The notes beneath the pieces are model-generated. The model saw nothing but the letters and a program-made list of their open reading frames with translations, had not been told where the DNA came from and made no database searches. Below are positions 43,043-51,879 of a stretch of 64,000 bases of DNA, piece by piece (position 1 is the stretch's first letter; every line of letters starts with the position of its first letter). Origin of the DNA: Streptomyces sp. NBC_00258 (GTDB lineage Bacteria > Actinomycetota > Actinomycetes > Streptomycetales > Streptomycetaceae); contig NZ_CP108081.1 in the NCBI RefSeq assembly GCF_036182465.1, forward strand, positions 3,844,001-3,908,000, given 5' to 3'. Both the position numbers and the translations under genes were made by a program.

Positions 43043-44166
43043 GTCTCGTCGTCCTCCCAGAGCTCGGCGTGCCGTTCCTTCAACATCCGCTGGAGCAGCC
43101 GGTTGCGGTAGTCGTCCGAGACGCCGGTGTAGATCGCGGTGGTGCTGGCGTAGGCATGGCCGACCTGGTCTTGGACGAACCGCTCGGGGTAGCCGAACTC
43201 GACGAGGTGCGTGACGTAGCTGTGCCGGAGTCCGTGCAAGTCAAGTTCTTCGGGCAGGTCCGCCGCCTTGCGGGCGGTCTCGAAGGCTTCGTCCAGGCGG
43301 CGGGCGGACATCCGGCCGCGGCGTTCGGTGATCCAGAGCGCGGGGTGTTTTCCCGGGGTGAAGGCCGGGCGGACCTCGTCCAAGTACTGGTCGAGGAGGT
43401 CGGCGATCCAGTCCAGTTCGGGGACGGTCAAGACGGTGCGTCGTTTGGGCGGGCCGCCCTTGGACGCCTTCCCATAACGGACGAACAGGCCGCCGAACCG
43501 GCCGTACTGCGACATCTTCGGGTTCCGCCGCAGGTCTGCCAGGTCGAGACCGCAAGCTTCCTGGCGGCGCAGTCCGTAGGCGTAGACGGTCTTGAGGAGG
43601 ATGGCGTCCCGAAGGGCGGCGAGGGATCCCTTGCGGCGCCGGGCCCGGATCTCGTCGACCCGTGCATCGGCCGCATCGAACAGGGCCTGGACCTCGTCGT
43701 AGGTCAGTGGGCGTCGGCTGGCATCGCCCTCGTACTCACTGCTGTGGGTAATCGTGTTCCACTCATGCAGGATTTGTGCGGGTGCCTGACCGAACCGGTC
43801 CAGGCAGCGCAGCGGCCATCCGTAGCGTGAATCAGTGACGTACTCGCAGAACATCCGCAGGGCGTTCTGGTAGTTCCGGCCGGTGGAGACAGCAAACTTC
43901 TTCCGCCGCGACCTCAGGTGGTCGATGAACGCCTCAACCTCGGCGGACTCCCACTGCCAGGGGTACTGGTTGGTGAACTCGGCGAACCTCCGCACCACTG
44001 ACAGCCGCGGCTTGATCGTCCCGTCTTCGTCCAGGAAACGGGTCCTCTGCTGCCGGGCCCAGCCGTCCAGCATCGCCTCGAAGACGGCCGGCTCCGGTTC
44101 CAGATGCACAACCCCGTCGGCCAGCACCAAGTGCGCGGCCCCTGGCAGATCCACCCCTCGACTCAC
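43039..44166 (-). CDS. Tyrosine-type site-specific recombinase (integrase)
   Basis: A 375-residue recombinase. The N-terminal core-binding domain (FAEFTNQYPWQWESAEVEAF, YQNALRMFCEYV) is followed by a full catalytic domain: Arg200 (YAYGLRRQE), Lys in VRYGKASKGG, His311-Arg314 (HGLRHSYVTH), His337 (VGHAYASTTAIY) and nucleophile Tyr346. All catalytic residues are present, so it should be active. First gene of the three-gene operon. ATG/GTG start at 44166 lies inside a region with few signals. It lacks a neighbouring excisionase, which the small XRE protein may replace. Confidence 0.93.
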   Translation of the reverse strand: MSRGVDLPGAAHLVLADGVVHLEPEPAVFEAMLDGWARQQRTRFLDEDGTIKPRLSVVRRFAEFTNQYPWQWESAEVEAFIDHLRSRRKKFAVSTGRNYQNALRMFCEYVTDSRYGWPLRCLDRFGQAPAQILHEWNTITHSSEYEGDASRRPLTYDEVQALFDAADARVDEIRARRRKGSLAALRDAILLKTVYAYGLRRQEACGLDLADLRRNPKMSQYGRFGGLFVRYGKASKGGPPKRRTVLTVPELDWIADLLDQYLDEVRPAFTPGKHPALWITERRGRMSARRLDEAFETARKAADLPEELDLHGLRHSYVTHLVEFGYPERFVQDQVGHAYASTTAIYTGVSDDYRNRLLQRMLKERHAELWEDDET

Positions 44167-44228
44167 GATGCATCTAACGCAACATCGTTGAATCGGTTAC
44201 GCCAGAGCCTCCGACCAGGGGAAATGGG

Positions 44229-44262
44229 CTGGCCGCCCCAGGTGTAGGCCCGGGGCGGCCAG
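44229..44262. terminator. Terminator of the 47-residue gene
   Basis: CTGGCCGCCCC (44229-44239) pairs perfectly with GGGGCGGCCAG (44252-44262) around a 12-nt loop, directly after the stop codon of the small gene and upstream of the integrase. Confidence 0.8.
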
Positions 44263-44264
44263 AA

Positions 44265-44408
44265 TCACTTCTTCTTCTTGGTCGACGGCGTCTGGGCCAG
44301 CGCGCTGGCCGCCGCCGACTTCTCGGCCTTGGTCGACTTCGGGTCAGCCAGCACCTTGCTGGCGTTGGAAGCCGCCTTCTTGCCTGTCTGCTTCGGGTTC
44401 TTAGCCAC
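44265..44408 (-). CDS. 47-residue Lys/Ala-rich protein
   Basis: Translation from GTG 44408: VAKNPKQTGKKAASNASKVL, then ADPKSTKAEKSAAASALAQT and PSTKKKK. Highly basic, helical, without cysteines; the composition recalls small histone-like or ribosome-associated proteins. GGAG lies 8 nt before the start, and a strong terminator follows the stop, so it is a real monocistronic gene. Similar small proteins are common in Streptomyces with no assigned role. Its placement next to the recombinase operon may be cargo, or it may mark the original core. Confidence 0.75.
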   Translation of the reverse strand: MAKNPKQTGKKAASNASKVLADPKSTKAEKSAAASALAQTPSTKKKK

Positions 44409-44625
44409 GATGATCACTCCTTCCTGGTTGCATTTGAAATCGCATCCAGGACGTGATGTCATGCAGGTTCTCACACCGCGCAGGACACAACGTTCCTGTC
44501 TGCAACGATCGCCCGGCCTCCTACAAGGCTGGGCTTTCGTCATTCCGGAGGCTTTCACCACCAGAACGTTCTATTGGTGCCTCTCGGGCACCATGCGGGG
44601 CTGGTCGTGGTGCACCAACCGTCGG

Positions 44626-44662
44626 AGGGAGGGGCGTCAGCCAAGGGCTGACGCCCCTCCCT
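44626..44662. terminator. nrdJ terminator
   Basis: A perfect 17-bp stem (AGGGAGGGGCGTCAGCC with its complement) and the 3-nt loop AAG. It lies 67 bp past the nrdJ stop and marks the right limit of the cassette. Confidence 0.9.
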
Positions 44663-44728
44663 TTCACAGATCACGGCTTCTAGGTGCGGTTACGTCGGGT
44701 GTTGCATTCGACGCAATTCCGCCCGGTA

Positions 44729-47623
44729 TCAGCTGCAGCCGCTGGTCGAGCCGCAGCCCTCGCAGATGTAGCAGGAACCGGCCCGCTGCATCTTCGTGCC
44801 GCAGGAGAAGCACAGGGGGGCGTCCGCCTGGATGCCCAGCTGCATCTCCACCAGCTCGGCGCTGGTGTGGGCCTGCTGCGGGGCGGGCTTGGCGGCCTCG
44901 ACCTCGGCCTTCGGCGTGGCGACGGCCTTCAGCTCCTGCGCGCGGGGCGCGGACTGGGCGAGACCCTCGACGTCCAGCTCGTCGTCGGTCGGCTCGTACG
45001 AGCCCGTCTCCAGGTGGCGCTGACGCTCGTCGGCGGAGTGGATGCCGAGCGCGGAGCGCGTCTCGAAGGGCAGGAAGTCGAGCGCCAGGCGGCGGAAGAT
45101 GTAGTCGACGATCGACTGCGCCATCCGCACGTCCGGGTCGTCCGTCATACCGGCCGGCTCGAAGCGCATGTTGGTGAACTTCGAGACGTACGTCTCCAGG
45201 GGCACGCCGTACTGCAGGCCCACGGAGACGGCGATCGAGAAGGCGTCCATCATGCCCGCGAGGGTGGAGCCCTGCTTGGACATCTTCAGGAAGACCTCGC
45301 CGAGACCGTCGTCCGGGTAGGAGTTGGCGGTCATGTAGCCCTCGGCGCCGCCCACCGTGAAGGAGGTGGTGATGCCGGGACGTCCCTTGGGGAGGCGCTT
45401 GCGGACCGGGCGGTACTCGACGACCTTCTCGACCGCGGTACGGATGGTCTCCTCGGCCTTGGCGGTGACCTCGGCCTTCTCCTTGTCCTTGGTCTTCGCC
45501 GAGAGGGGCTGGCCGACCTTGCAGTTGTCGCGGTAGATCGCGAGCGCCTTGACGCCCATCTTCCACGCCTCGAAGTAGACCTCTTCGACGTCCTCGACGG
45601 TCGCCGTCTCCGGCAGGTTGACCGTCTTGGAGAGCGCGCCGGAGATCCACGGCTGGATCGCGGCCATCATGCGGACGTGGCCCATCGCGGAGATGGAGCG
45701 CTCGCCCATGGCGCAGTCGAAGACCTCGTAGTGCTCGTGCTTGAGACCCGGGGCGTCGACGACATTGCCGTGATCGGCGATGTGGGCGACGATCGCCTCG
45801 ATCTGCTCCTCCTGGTAACCCAGGCGGCGCAGGGCCTGCGGGACGGTGCCGTTGACGATCTGCATCGAGCCGCCGCCGACCAGCTTCTTGAACTTGACCA
45901 GCGCGAGGTCGGGCTCAAGACCGGTGGTGTCGCAGGACATCGCGAGACCGATGGTGCCGGTCGGGGCGATGACCGAGGCCTGCGCGTTGCGGAATCCGTT
46001 CTTCTCACCGAGGCGCAGCACGTCCTGCCAGGCCTCCGTGGCGGCGGCCCAGACCGGCGAGTCCAGGTCGTCCACGCGCACGGCCACGGCGTTGGCGTCG
46101 GAGTGCTGCTTCATGACGCGCTGGTGCGGCTGCGCGTTGCGGGCGTAGCCGTCGTACGGGCCGACGACCGCGGCGAGTTCGGCGGAGCGCTTGTACGAGG
46201 TGCCGGTCATCAGCGAGGTGATGGCGCCGGCGAGGGAGCGGCCGCCGTCGGAGTCGTACGCGTGGCCGGTCGCCATCAGGAGGGCGCCGAGGTTGGCGTA
46301 GCCGATGCCCAACTGGCGGAAGGCGCGGGTGTTCTCGCCGATCTTCTGCGTCGGGAAGTCAGCGAAGCAGATGGAGATGTCCATCGCGGTGATGACCAGC
46401 TCGACGACCTGCGAGAAGCGCTCGACCTCGAAGGACTGGTGGCCGAGGCCGTCGTCCTTCAGGAACTTCATCAGGTTCAGCGAGGCGAGGTTGCAGGACG
46501 TGTTGTCCAGGTGCATGTACTCGCTGCACGGGTTCGAGCCGTTGATCCGGCCGGACTCCGGGCACGTGTGCCAGGCGTTGATGGTGTCGTCGTACTGGAT
46601 GCCGGGGTCGGCACAGGCCCAGGCCGCCTCGGCCATCTTGCGGAAGAGCTCCTTGGCGTCGACCTCCTCGATGACCTCACCGGTCATGCGGGCGCGCAGG
46701 CCGAACTTGTCGCCGTTCTCCACGGCCTTCATGAACTCGTCGTTCACGCGGACCGAGTTGTTGGCGTTCTGGTACTGGACGGACGTGATGTCGTCGCCGC
46801 CCAGGTCCATGTCGAAGCCCGCGTCACGCAGGGCGCGGATCTTCTCCTCTTCCTTCACCTTGGTCTCGATGAAGCCCTCGATGTCGGGGTGGTCGACGTC
46901 GAGGATGACCATCTTGGCCGCGCGGCGGGTGGCGCCGCCCGACTTGATCGTTCCTGCGGAGGCGTCGGCACCGCGCATGAAGGAGACGGGACCCGAGGCG
47001 TTGCCGCCCGAGGAGAGCAGTTCCTTGGAGGAACGGATCCGGGAGAGGTTCAGGCCGGCGCCCGAGCCGCCCTTGAAGATCATGCCCTCTTCCTTGTACC
47101 AGTCGAGGATCGACTCCATGGAGTCGTCGACGGCCAGGATGAAGCAGGCGGAGACCTGCTGGGGCTGGGGCGTGCCGACGTTGAACCACACCGGGCTGTT
47201 GAAGCTGAAGATCTGGTGCAGGAGGGCGTAGGCCAACTCGTGCTCGAAGATCTCGGCGTCGGCGGGCGAGGCGAAGTACTTGTTGTCCTCGCCGGCCTTC
47301 CGGTACGTCTTCACGATGCGGTCGATGAGCTGCTTGAGGCTCACCTCACGCTGCGGGGTACCCACAGCGCCGCGGAAGTACTTACTGGTGACGATGTTGA
47401 CCGCGTTCACCGCCCACTCGGCGGGGAACTCGACGCCACGCTGCTCGAAATTGACCGAGCCGTCGCGCCAGTTGGTCATGACGACGTCACGGCTCGCCCA
47501 CTCGACCTCGTCGTACGGGTGCACACCCGGGGTCGTGTGGATCCGCTCGATGCGCAGTCCCTTGTTCGCCTTCGTCCCCTTGGCTCGGGAACTCCGTGCC
47601 GGACCGCTCGCCGTCTCTGTCAT
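44729..47623 (-). CDS. nrdJ: Class II (B12-dependent) ribonucleotide reductase
   Basis: A 964-residue adenosylcobalamin-dependent ribonucleotide reductase. Signatures: SPVWFNVG, GGSGAGLNLS, INGSNPCSEYMHLDNTSCNL with the active-site Cys, and APTGTIGLAMSCDTTG. The C-terminus has the cysteine-rich tail CFSCG...CYICEGCG that reduces the active site. ATG 47623 has GGGAGG 5 nt upstream. It makes deoxynucleotides with or without oxygen. It follows nrdR on the same strand, and known biology in S. coelicolor is that the two are cotranscribed and repressed by NrdR. Confidence 0.97.
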   Translation of the reverse strand: MTETASGPARSSRAKGTKANKGLRIERIHTTPGVHPYDEVEWASRDVVMTNWRDGSVNFEQRGVEFPAEWAVNAVNIVTSKYFRGAVGTPQREVSLKQLIDRIVKTYRKAGEDNKYFASPADAEIFEHELAYALLHQIFSFNSPVWFNVGTPQPQQVSACFILAVDDSMESILDWYKEEGMIFKGGSGAGLNLSRIRSSKELLSSGGNASGPVSFMRGADASAGTIKSGGATRRAAKMVILDVDHPDIEGFIETKVKEEEKIRALRDAGFDMDLGGDDITSVQYQNANNSVRVNDEFMKAVENGDKFGLRARMTGEVIEEVDAKELFRKMAEAAWACADPGIQYDDTINAWHTCPESGRINGSNPCSEYMHLDNTSCNLASLNLMKFLKDDGLGHQSFEVERFSQVVELVITAMDISICFADFPTQKIGENTRAFRQLGIGYANLGALLMATGHAYDSDGGRSLAGAITSLMTGTSYKRSAELAAVVGPYDGYARNAQPHQRVMKQHSDANAVAVRVDDLDSPVWAAATEAWQDVLRLGEKNGFRNAQASVIAPTGTIGLAMSCDTTGLEPDLALVKFKKLVGGGSMQIVNGTVPQALRRLGYQEEQIEAIVAHIADHGNVVDAPGLKHEHYEVFDCAMGERSISAMGHVRMMAAIQPWISGALSKTVNLPETATVEDVEEVYFEAWKMGVKALAIYRDNCKVGQPLSAKTKDKEKAEVTAKAEETIRTAVEKVVEYRPVRKRLPKGRPGITTSFTVGGAEGYMTANSYPDDGLGEVFLKMSKQGSTLAGMMDAFSIAVSVGLQYGVPLETYVSKFTNMRFEPAGMTDDPDVRMAQSIVDYIFRRLALDFLPFETRSALGIHSADERQRHLETGSYEPTDDELDVEGLAQSAPRAQELKAVATPKAEVEAAKPAPQQAHTSAELVEMQLGIQADAPLCFSCGTKMQRAGSCYICEGCGSTSGCS

Positions 47624-47771
47624 GCCGCCTCCCTGTATCGGGCTAAAACGCCCAGAAGTGCCTCGTTCTTCCCGTGGCACGGTGTGTGTCTGAATGCCGC
47701 GAGCCACGCGTACGCGTCCGCTCGCAACAGGTCTGTGGTCGCCGCCGTCCGGGCCGGTCCGGCCCCTCTCG

Positions 47772-48323
47772 TCAGTCGGCGGCGCTGGCGGGCACGGGGA
47801 CTTCGACAGTCCCCCCGGACCCGCGGTCGATTCCCTGGCATCCCTCGCCCGCGTCTTCGTCGACCGCGGCGGGGGGCTGCGTCTCTTCCCTGAGTTCAGT
47901 GATGGCGGCCTCGAAGTCCTCCAGCGAGTCGAACGCCCGGTACACGGACGCGAAGCGCAGATAGGCGACGAGGTCGAGCTCCTGCAAGGGGCCGAGTATG
48001 GCCAGTCCCACGTCGTGGGTGGTCAGTTCGGCGCTTCCGGTGGCACGCACCGCCTCCTCGACCCGCTGGCCGAGCTGAGCGAGCGCGTCCTCCGTGACAG
48101 GCCTTCCCTGGCACGCCTTGCGCACGCCGTTGATGACCTTGGTACGACTGAAGGGCTCGGTGACTCCGGACCGCTTGACCACCATGAGCGAGCACGTCTC
48201 CACGGTCGTGAAACGACGGGAGCAGTCCGGACACTGGCGGCGCCTGCGGATCGACGTACCGTCGTCCGTCGTACGGCTGTCGACGACACGGCTGTCGGGG
48301 TGCCTGCAGAAGGGGCAGTGCAT
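47772..48323 (-). CDS. nrdR: Transcriptional repressor NrdR
   Basis: A 183-residue regulator. The N-terminal zinc ribbon has Cys3/Cys6 (CPFC) and Cys31/Cys34 (CPDC); then RRFTTVE and an ATP-cone (VVKRSGVTEPFSRTKVINGV). ATG 48323 starts at MHCPFC, the conserved N-terminus, with GGAG upstream. About 30 extra C-terminal residues are disordered and typical of Streptomyces. It senses dATP/ATP and represses RNR genes. It lies 148 bp upstream of nrdJ. Confidence 0.96.
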   Translation of the reverse strand: MHCPFCRHPDSRVVDSRTTDDGTSIRRRRQCPDCSRRFTTVETCSLMVVKRSGVTEPFSRTKVINGVRKACQGRPVTEDALAQLGQRVEEAVRATGSAELTTHDVGLAILGPLQELDLVAYLRFASVYRAFDSLEDFEAAITELREETQPPAAVDEDAGEGCQGIDRGSGGTVEVPVPASAAD

Positions 48324-48433
48324 CTGACTCCAACCCTCCTTCACAAGCACGACTCAATAGCCTCGTCAGGGCCCTTGGGCCCCTCGAAGCAGCCCCAGCA
48401 TAGGCGATGACCATGGGTCCGGAAGACCGGGGG

Positions 48434-48479
48434 ACCACAACTTCTGGGCTGCTGCTGCAATCCAACCACTAGATGTGGT
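48434..48479. promoter_or_regulatory. Pair of NrdR-box-like sites
   Basis: ACCACTAGATGTGGT at 48465-48479 is an inverted repeat (ACCAC/GTGGT, 5-nt centre). ACCACAACTTCTGGG at 48434-48448 is a second, weaker site. Their starts are 31 bp apart, three helical turns, as known for paired NrdR boxes. They lie about 110-155 bp upstream of nrdR. Confidence 0.6.
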
Positions 48480-48769
48480 GATTGGCTCGTAAATTCACAC
48501 CCGGCGCGCGTGTCGCGCCCGTATTGGCATGTGCCGCACGGCCATACCCGTGAGAGGCGTACGGGGATACGGTGGGCGCCACGGGGACAGGGGGCCGGTT
48601 CCCGACCGACGGAACACCTGGTGGCAGACTGGCCCTCGCCCCGCTCCGGCCCACAAGGCCATCGCCCCGGCGGTGAAGAGTACAGCAATGAGCGCTTTTG
48701 TCCGCCCGGTGCAGCGTTAGCCATACACCCAGATACGTGATCGCGTCAGGCCATCCACACTTTTTCACT

Positions 48770-48783
48770 CGAACGTGTGTTTG
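48770..48783. promoter_or_regulatory. LexA (SOS) box of lexA
   Basis: CGAACGTGTGTTTG fits the Gram-positive SOS box CGAAC-N4-GTTYG. It lies 61 bp before the lexA start and touches a possible -35 TTGGCG at 48781-48786 (with TACCGT at 48805-48810). This supports LexA autorepression. Confidence 0.8.
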
Positions 48784-48843
48784 GCGCAACCTTTCGAAAG
48801 CAACTACCGTTGTCCAGCAGGGAGACGAACGAGAGGGGCCGAC

Positions 48844-49623
48844 GTGACCACCACCGCAGACAGTGCCACCATCACTGCCCAGGACCGCTCCCAGGGCCGA
48901 TTTGAGCCGGTGCATGCCATGAATGAAGTGAACCAGGAGGGGCCCAAGCCCACACGCTCCCTGCCGGGCCGACCTCCAGGTATCCGGGCGGACAGCTCCG
49001 GACTCACCGACCGGCAGCGCCGGGTGATCGAGGTCATCAGGGACTCCGTGCAACGGCGCGGATACCCGCCGTCGATGCGGGAGATCGGACAGGCCGTCGG
49101 CCTGTCCAGCACCTCCTCGGTCGCACACCAGCTGATGGCACTGGAGCGCAAGGGCTTCCTGCGCCGCGACCCGCACCGACCGCGGGCCTACGAGGTCCGG
49201 GGGTCCGACCAGTCCACCGCGCAGCCCACCGACACGGCGGGCAAACCGGCCGCGTCGTACGTCCCACTGGTCGGCCGCATCGCCGCCGGTGGCCCGATCC
49301 TCGCCGAGGAGTCGGTCGAGGACGTGTTCCCGCTGCCCCGGCAGCTGGTGGGTGACGGCGAGTTGTTCGTCCTGAAGGTCGTCGGAGACTCGATGATCGA
49401 GGCCGCGATCTGTGACGGAGACTGGGTGACGGTCCGCCGCCAGCCGGTCGCGGAGAACGGCGACATCGTGGCGGCCATGCTGGACGGCGAGGCCACGGTC
49501 AAGCGCTTCAAGCGCGAGGACGGCCACGTGTGGCTGCTCCCGCACAACTCCGCGTACCAGCCGATCCCCGGCGACGAGGCGACCATCCTCGGCAAGGTCG
49601 TGGCGGTGCTGCGGCGGATCTGA
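48844..49623 (+). CDS. lexA: SOS repressor LexA
   Basis: A 259-residue LexA. The winged HTH spans residues about 53-115 (LTDRQRRVIEVIRDSVQRRG, YPPSMREIGQAVGLSSTSSV). The cleavage site Ala148-Gly149 lies in GRIAAGGPILAEE; catalytic Ser183 in VGDSMIEA and Lys220 in GEATVKRF are present. GTG 48844 follows GAGAGGGG; an N-terminal extension of about 50 residues relative to E. coli is usual in Streptomyces. It represses DNA-damage genes until RecA promotes self-cleavage. Confidence 0.97.
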   Translation: MTTTADSATITAQDRSQGRFEPVHAMNEVNQEGPKPTRSLPGRPPGIRADSSGLTDRQRRVIEVIRDSVQRRGYPPSMREIGQAVGLSSTSSVAHQLMALERKGFLRRDPHRPRAYEVRGSDQSTAQPTDTAGKPAASYVPLVGRIAAGGPILAEESVEDVFPLPRQLVGDGELFVLKVVGDSMIEAAICDGDWVTVRRQPVAENGDIVAAMLDGEATVKRFKREDGHVWLLPHNSAYQPIPGDEATILGKVVAVLRRI

Positions 49624-49697
49624 CTCCGCCCCTGACCGGGCCCCGGGACCCCTGCGCCGGTTCCGGGGCCCTGTGCTGTCCCCACTTGCGCATGTTT

Positions 49698-49733
49698 GTA
49701 GCCTGCCCCCGGCTGAGGCCGGGGGCAGGCTAC
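49698..49733. terminator. 16-bp perfect terminator between lexA and the helicase
   Basis: GTAGCCTGCCCCCGGC and its complement surround TGAG. It serves both convergent genes. Confidence 0.9.
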
Positions 49734-49739
49734 TGACGT

Positions 49740-51743
49740 CTATGCCTCTTCCGCCGTCGCCTCTTCGGTGTTCTGTTCCGCCTTCTTCGCCACCTCGTCG
49801 ATGGCGGCCAGCGACCTGCGCACCTGATTACGGTCCGTCGTGAACCAGAAGTCGGGCAGTGACGCCTTCAGATAGCTGCCGTAGCGCGCCGTGGCGAGCC
49901 GCTGGTCCAGCACGGCGACCACACCGCGGTCCCCCGTCGCCCGTACGAGACGGCCGGCGCCCTGGGCCATCAACAGGGCCGCGTGGGTGGCCGCGACCGC
50001 CATGAAGCCGTTGCCCCCGGCGTCCTCGACCGCCTTCTGGCGGGCGCTCATCAGCGGGTCGTCGGGGCGGGGGAAGGGGATCTTGTCCATGACGACCAGC
50101 TGGCAGCTGGCGCCCGGGACGTCCACGCCCTGCCAGAGCGAGAGCGTGCCGAAGAGGCAGGTCTTCGGGTCCGCCGCGAAGTTCTTGATCAGCTCGCCGA
50201 GGGTCTCCTCACCCTGGAGCAGGATGGGGAACTCCGGGATGCGGGAGCGCAGTTCCTCCGCGGCGAGCTGGGCTGCCCGCATCGAGGAGAACAGGCCGAG
50301 CGTGCGGCCGCCGGCGGCCTGGATCAGCTCGGTGAGTTCGTCGAGCATGTCCCCGCGGTCGCTGTCACGCGCGGGCCGCGCGAGGTGCTTCGCGACGTAC
50401 AGGATGCCCTGCTTGCCGTAGTCGAAGGGCGAACCGACGTCGATGCCCTTCCAGGGCGGGATGTCCTCGCCCTCGATGCCTTCCGGGGCCAGGCCCAGTG
50501 AGGCACCCACGCCGTTGAAGTCGCCGCCGAGCTTGAGCGTGGCCGAGGCCAGGACGACGGAGCGGTCCGTGAAGAGCTTCTCGCGCAGCAGGCCCGACAC
50601 GGACATCGGGGCGACCCGCAGGGAGGCGCCGAAGCGGTCGTGGCGCTCGTACCAGACGACGTCCCACTCCGAGCCGTTCGTGATCCGCTCCGCCACGTCG
50701 TGGACCGACTCCACGGAGGCGAGGGCCTGTTTGCGGACCGCGTCCTCGTCGCCGACGGACTTGTCGCGGGTCGCGCCGATCGCCGAGATGACCGTACGCG
50801 CGGCGTCCCGCAGGGCCATCAGCGCGTAGCCGAGATCCTCGGGGACCTCTTCCAGGCGGCCGGGCAGAGCGAGCTCCATCAGGCGCTCGAAGCCCTCGGC
50901 GGCTGTCTGGAGCTGGTCGGCCGCCTTCTCGTTCACGAGCTTCGAGACGCGGCGCACGGCGCGGTTGACCTGGCCCGGGGTGAGCTCGCCGGTCGCGACT
51001 CCGGTGACGCGGGAGACCAGCTCGTGCGCCTCGTCCACGATCAGCACCTCGTGCTGCGGGAGGACCGGGGCGCCTTCGATGGCATCGATCGCGAGGAGGG
51101 CGTGGTTGGTGACGACGACCTCGGCGAGCTTGGCGCGCTCGCGGGCCATCTCGGCGAAGCACTCCGCTCCATAGGCGCACTTGGAGGCGCCGAGGCACTC
51201 CCTGGAGGACACCGAGATCTGTGACCAGGCACGGTCCGAGACACCGGGGGTGAGGTCGTCGCGGTCGCCCGTCTCGGTCTCGTCCGCCCAGTCCCGCATC
51301 CGCAGCAGGTCCTGGCCCAGCTTGCTGGTGGGCGCGGCCGCCTCGAACTGGTCGAAGAGGCCCTCCTCCTCGTCCTGCGGGACGCCTTCATGGAGGCGGT
51401 GCAGGCACATGTAGTTGGATCGGCCCTTGAGCATCGCGAACTCGGGGCGGCGGCGCAGCAGCGGATGCAGCGCGTCCACCGTGCGCGGCAGGTCCCGCTC
51501 CACGAGCTGCCGCTGGAGCGCGAGGGTGGCCGTCGCCACGACGACCCGCTCACCGTGCGCGAGCGCGGGCACGAGGTAGCCGAGCGACTTTCCGGTGCCC
51601 GTGCCGGCCTGGACCAGCAGATGGGAGCCGTCGTCGATGGCCTGCTCGACGGCTTCGGCCATGGTCACCTGGCCAGGGCGCTCCGTACCGCCGACGGCTG
51701 TGACGGCGGCATGCAGGAGTTCGGGGAGTGAGGGCTCTGTCAT
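49740..51743 (-). CDS. DinG-family ATP-dependent DNA helicase
   Basis: A 667-residue XPD/DinG-like helicase. Walker A QAGTGTGKSLGYLVPAL lies near residue 42, and the DEAH box in VLIVDEAHEL. Cysteines in YMCLHR, ECLGASKC and GAEC are the four ligands of an iron-sulfur cluster. C-terminal motifs LFGTLSLWQGVDVPG and QGAGRLVRATGDRGV complete the helicase. It unwinds DNA 5' to 3', probably in repair; it sits beside lexA, though no SOS box was seen upstream. Confidence 0.92.
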   Translation of the reverse strand: MTEPSLPELLHAAVTAVGGTERPGQVTMAEAVEQAIDDGSHLLVQAGTGTGKSLGYLVPALAHGERVVVATATLALQRQLVERDLPRTVDALHPLLRRRPEFAMLKGRSNYMCLHRLHEGVPQDEEEGLFDQFEAAAPTSKLGQDLLRMRDWADETETGDRDDLTPGVSDRAWSQISVSSRECLGASKCAYGAECFAEMARERAKLAEVVVTNHALLAIDAIEGAPVLPQHEVLIVDEAHELVSRVTGVATGELTPGQVNRAVRRVSKLVNEKAADQLQTAAEGFERLMELALPGRLEEVPEDLGYALMALRDAARTVISAIGATRDKSVGDEDAVRKQALASVESVHDVAERITNGSEWDVVWYERHDRFGASLRVAPMSVSGLLREKLFTDRSVVLASATLKLGGDFNGVGASLGLAPEGIEGEDIPPWKGIDVGSPFDYGKQGILYVAKHLARPARDSDRGDMLDELTELIQAAGGRTLGLFSSMRAAQLAAEELRSRIPEFPILLQGEETLGELIKNFAADPKTCLFGTLSLWQGVDVPGASCQLVVMDKIPFPRPDDPLMSARQKAVEDAGGNGFMAVAATHAALLMAQGAGRLVRATGDRGVVAVLDQRLATARYGSYLKASLPDFWFTTDRNQVRRSLAAIDEVAKKAEQNTEEATAEEA

Positions 51744-51879
51744 AGCCCGACCACCCTACGGGGCCGCACTGACAACCGGGCGATCAAGGCCGGGGCGAGG
51801 GACGCGATCAAGACGGGTGCACGGCCGGTGACACCGGGGGTGGAGTGATCGGTGAAATGATCATTGCCGCGGTCACTGA

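Larger units (their letters stand above)
40366..44626. mobile_element. Putative integrated recombinase cassette
   Basis: This 4.3-kb stretch lies between the terminator of a TerD gene and the terminator of nrdJ. It holds, reading right to left, an intact tyrosine recombinase, an XRE-type regulator and a zinc-ribbon/recombinase-like protein, joined by two ATGA overlaps, plus a 47-residue basic protein upstream. From memory these flanking genes are adjacent in S. coelicolor, so the segment looks like an insertion. No clear attachment-site duplication could be proved, so the limits are those of the flanking terminators. Whether the 47-residue gene belongs to it is uncertain. Confidence 0.6.

Noticed and set aside
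40381..44205. Terminal inverted repeats of the cassette (CTGGCG at both ends)
   Set aside because: Only six bases match, which is expected by chance in GC-rich DNA, and a tyrosine recombinase would not need such ends.
44555..44580. LexA box at AGAACGTTCT near 44563-44572
   Set aside because: The palindrome has no 4-bp centre between CGAAC and GTTCG, so it does not fit the SOS box.
44684..47893. A 1069-codon open frame on the plus strand across nrdJ
   Set aside because: It is antisense to the clear nrdJ gene; its open state follows from the GC-biased wobble bases of nrdJ, and its translation is low-complexity Leu/Val/Asp/Gly.
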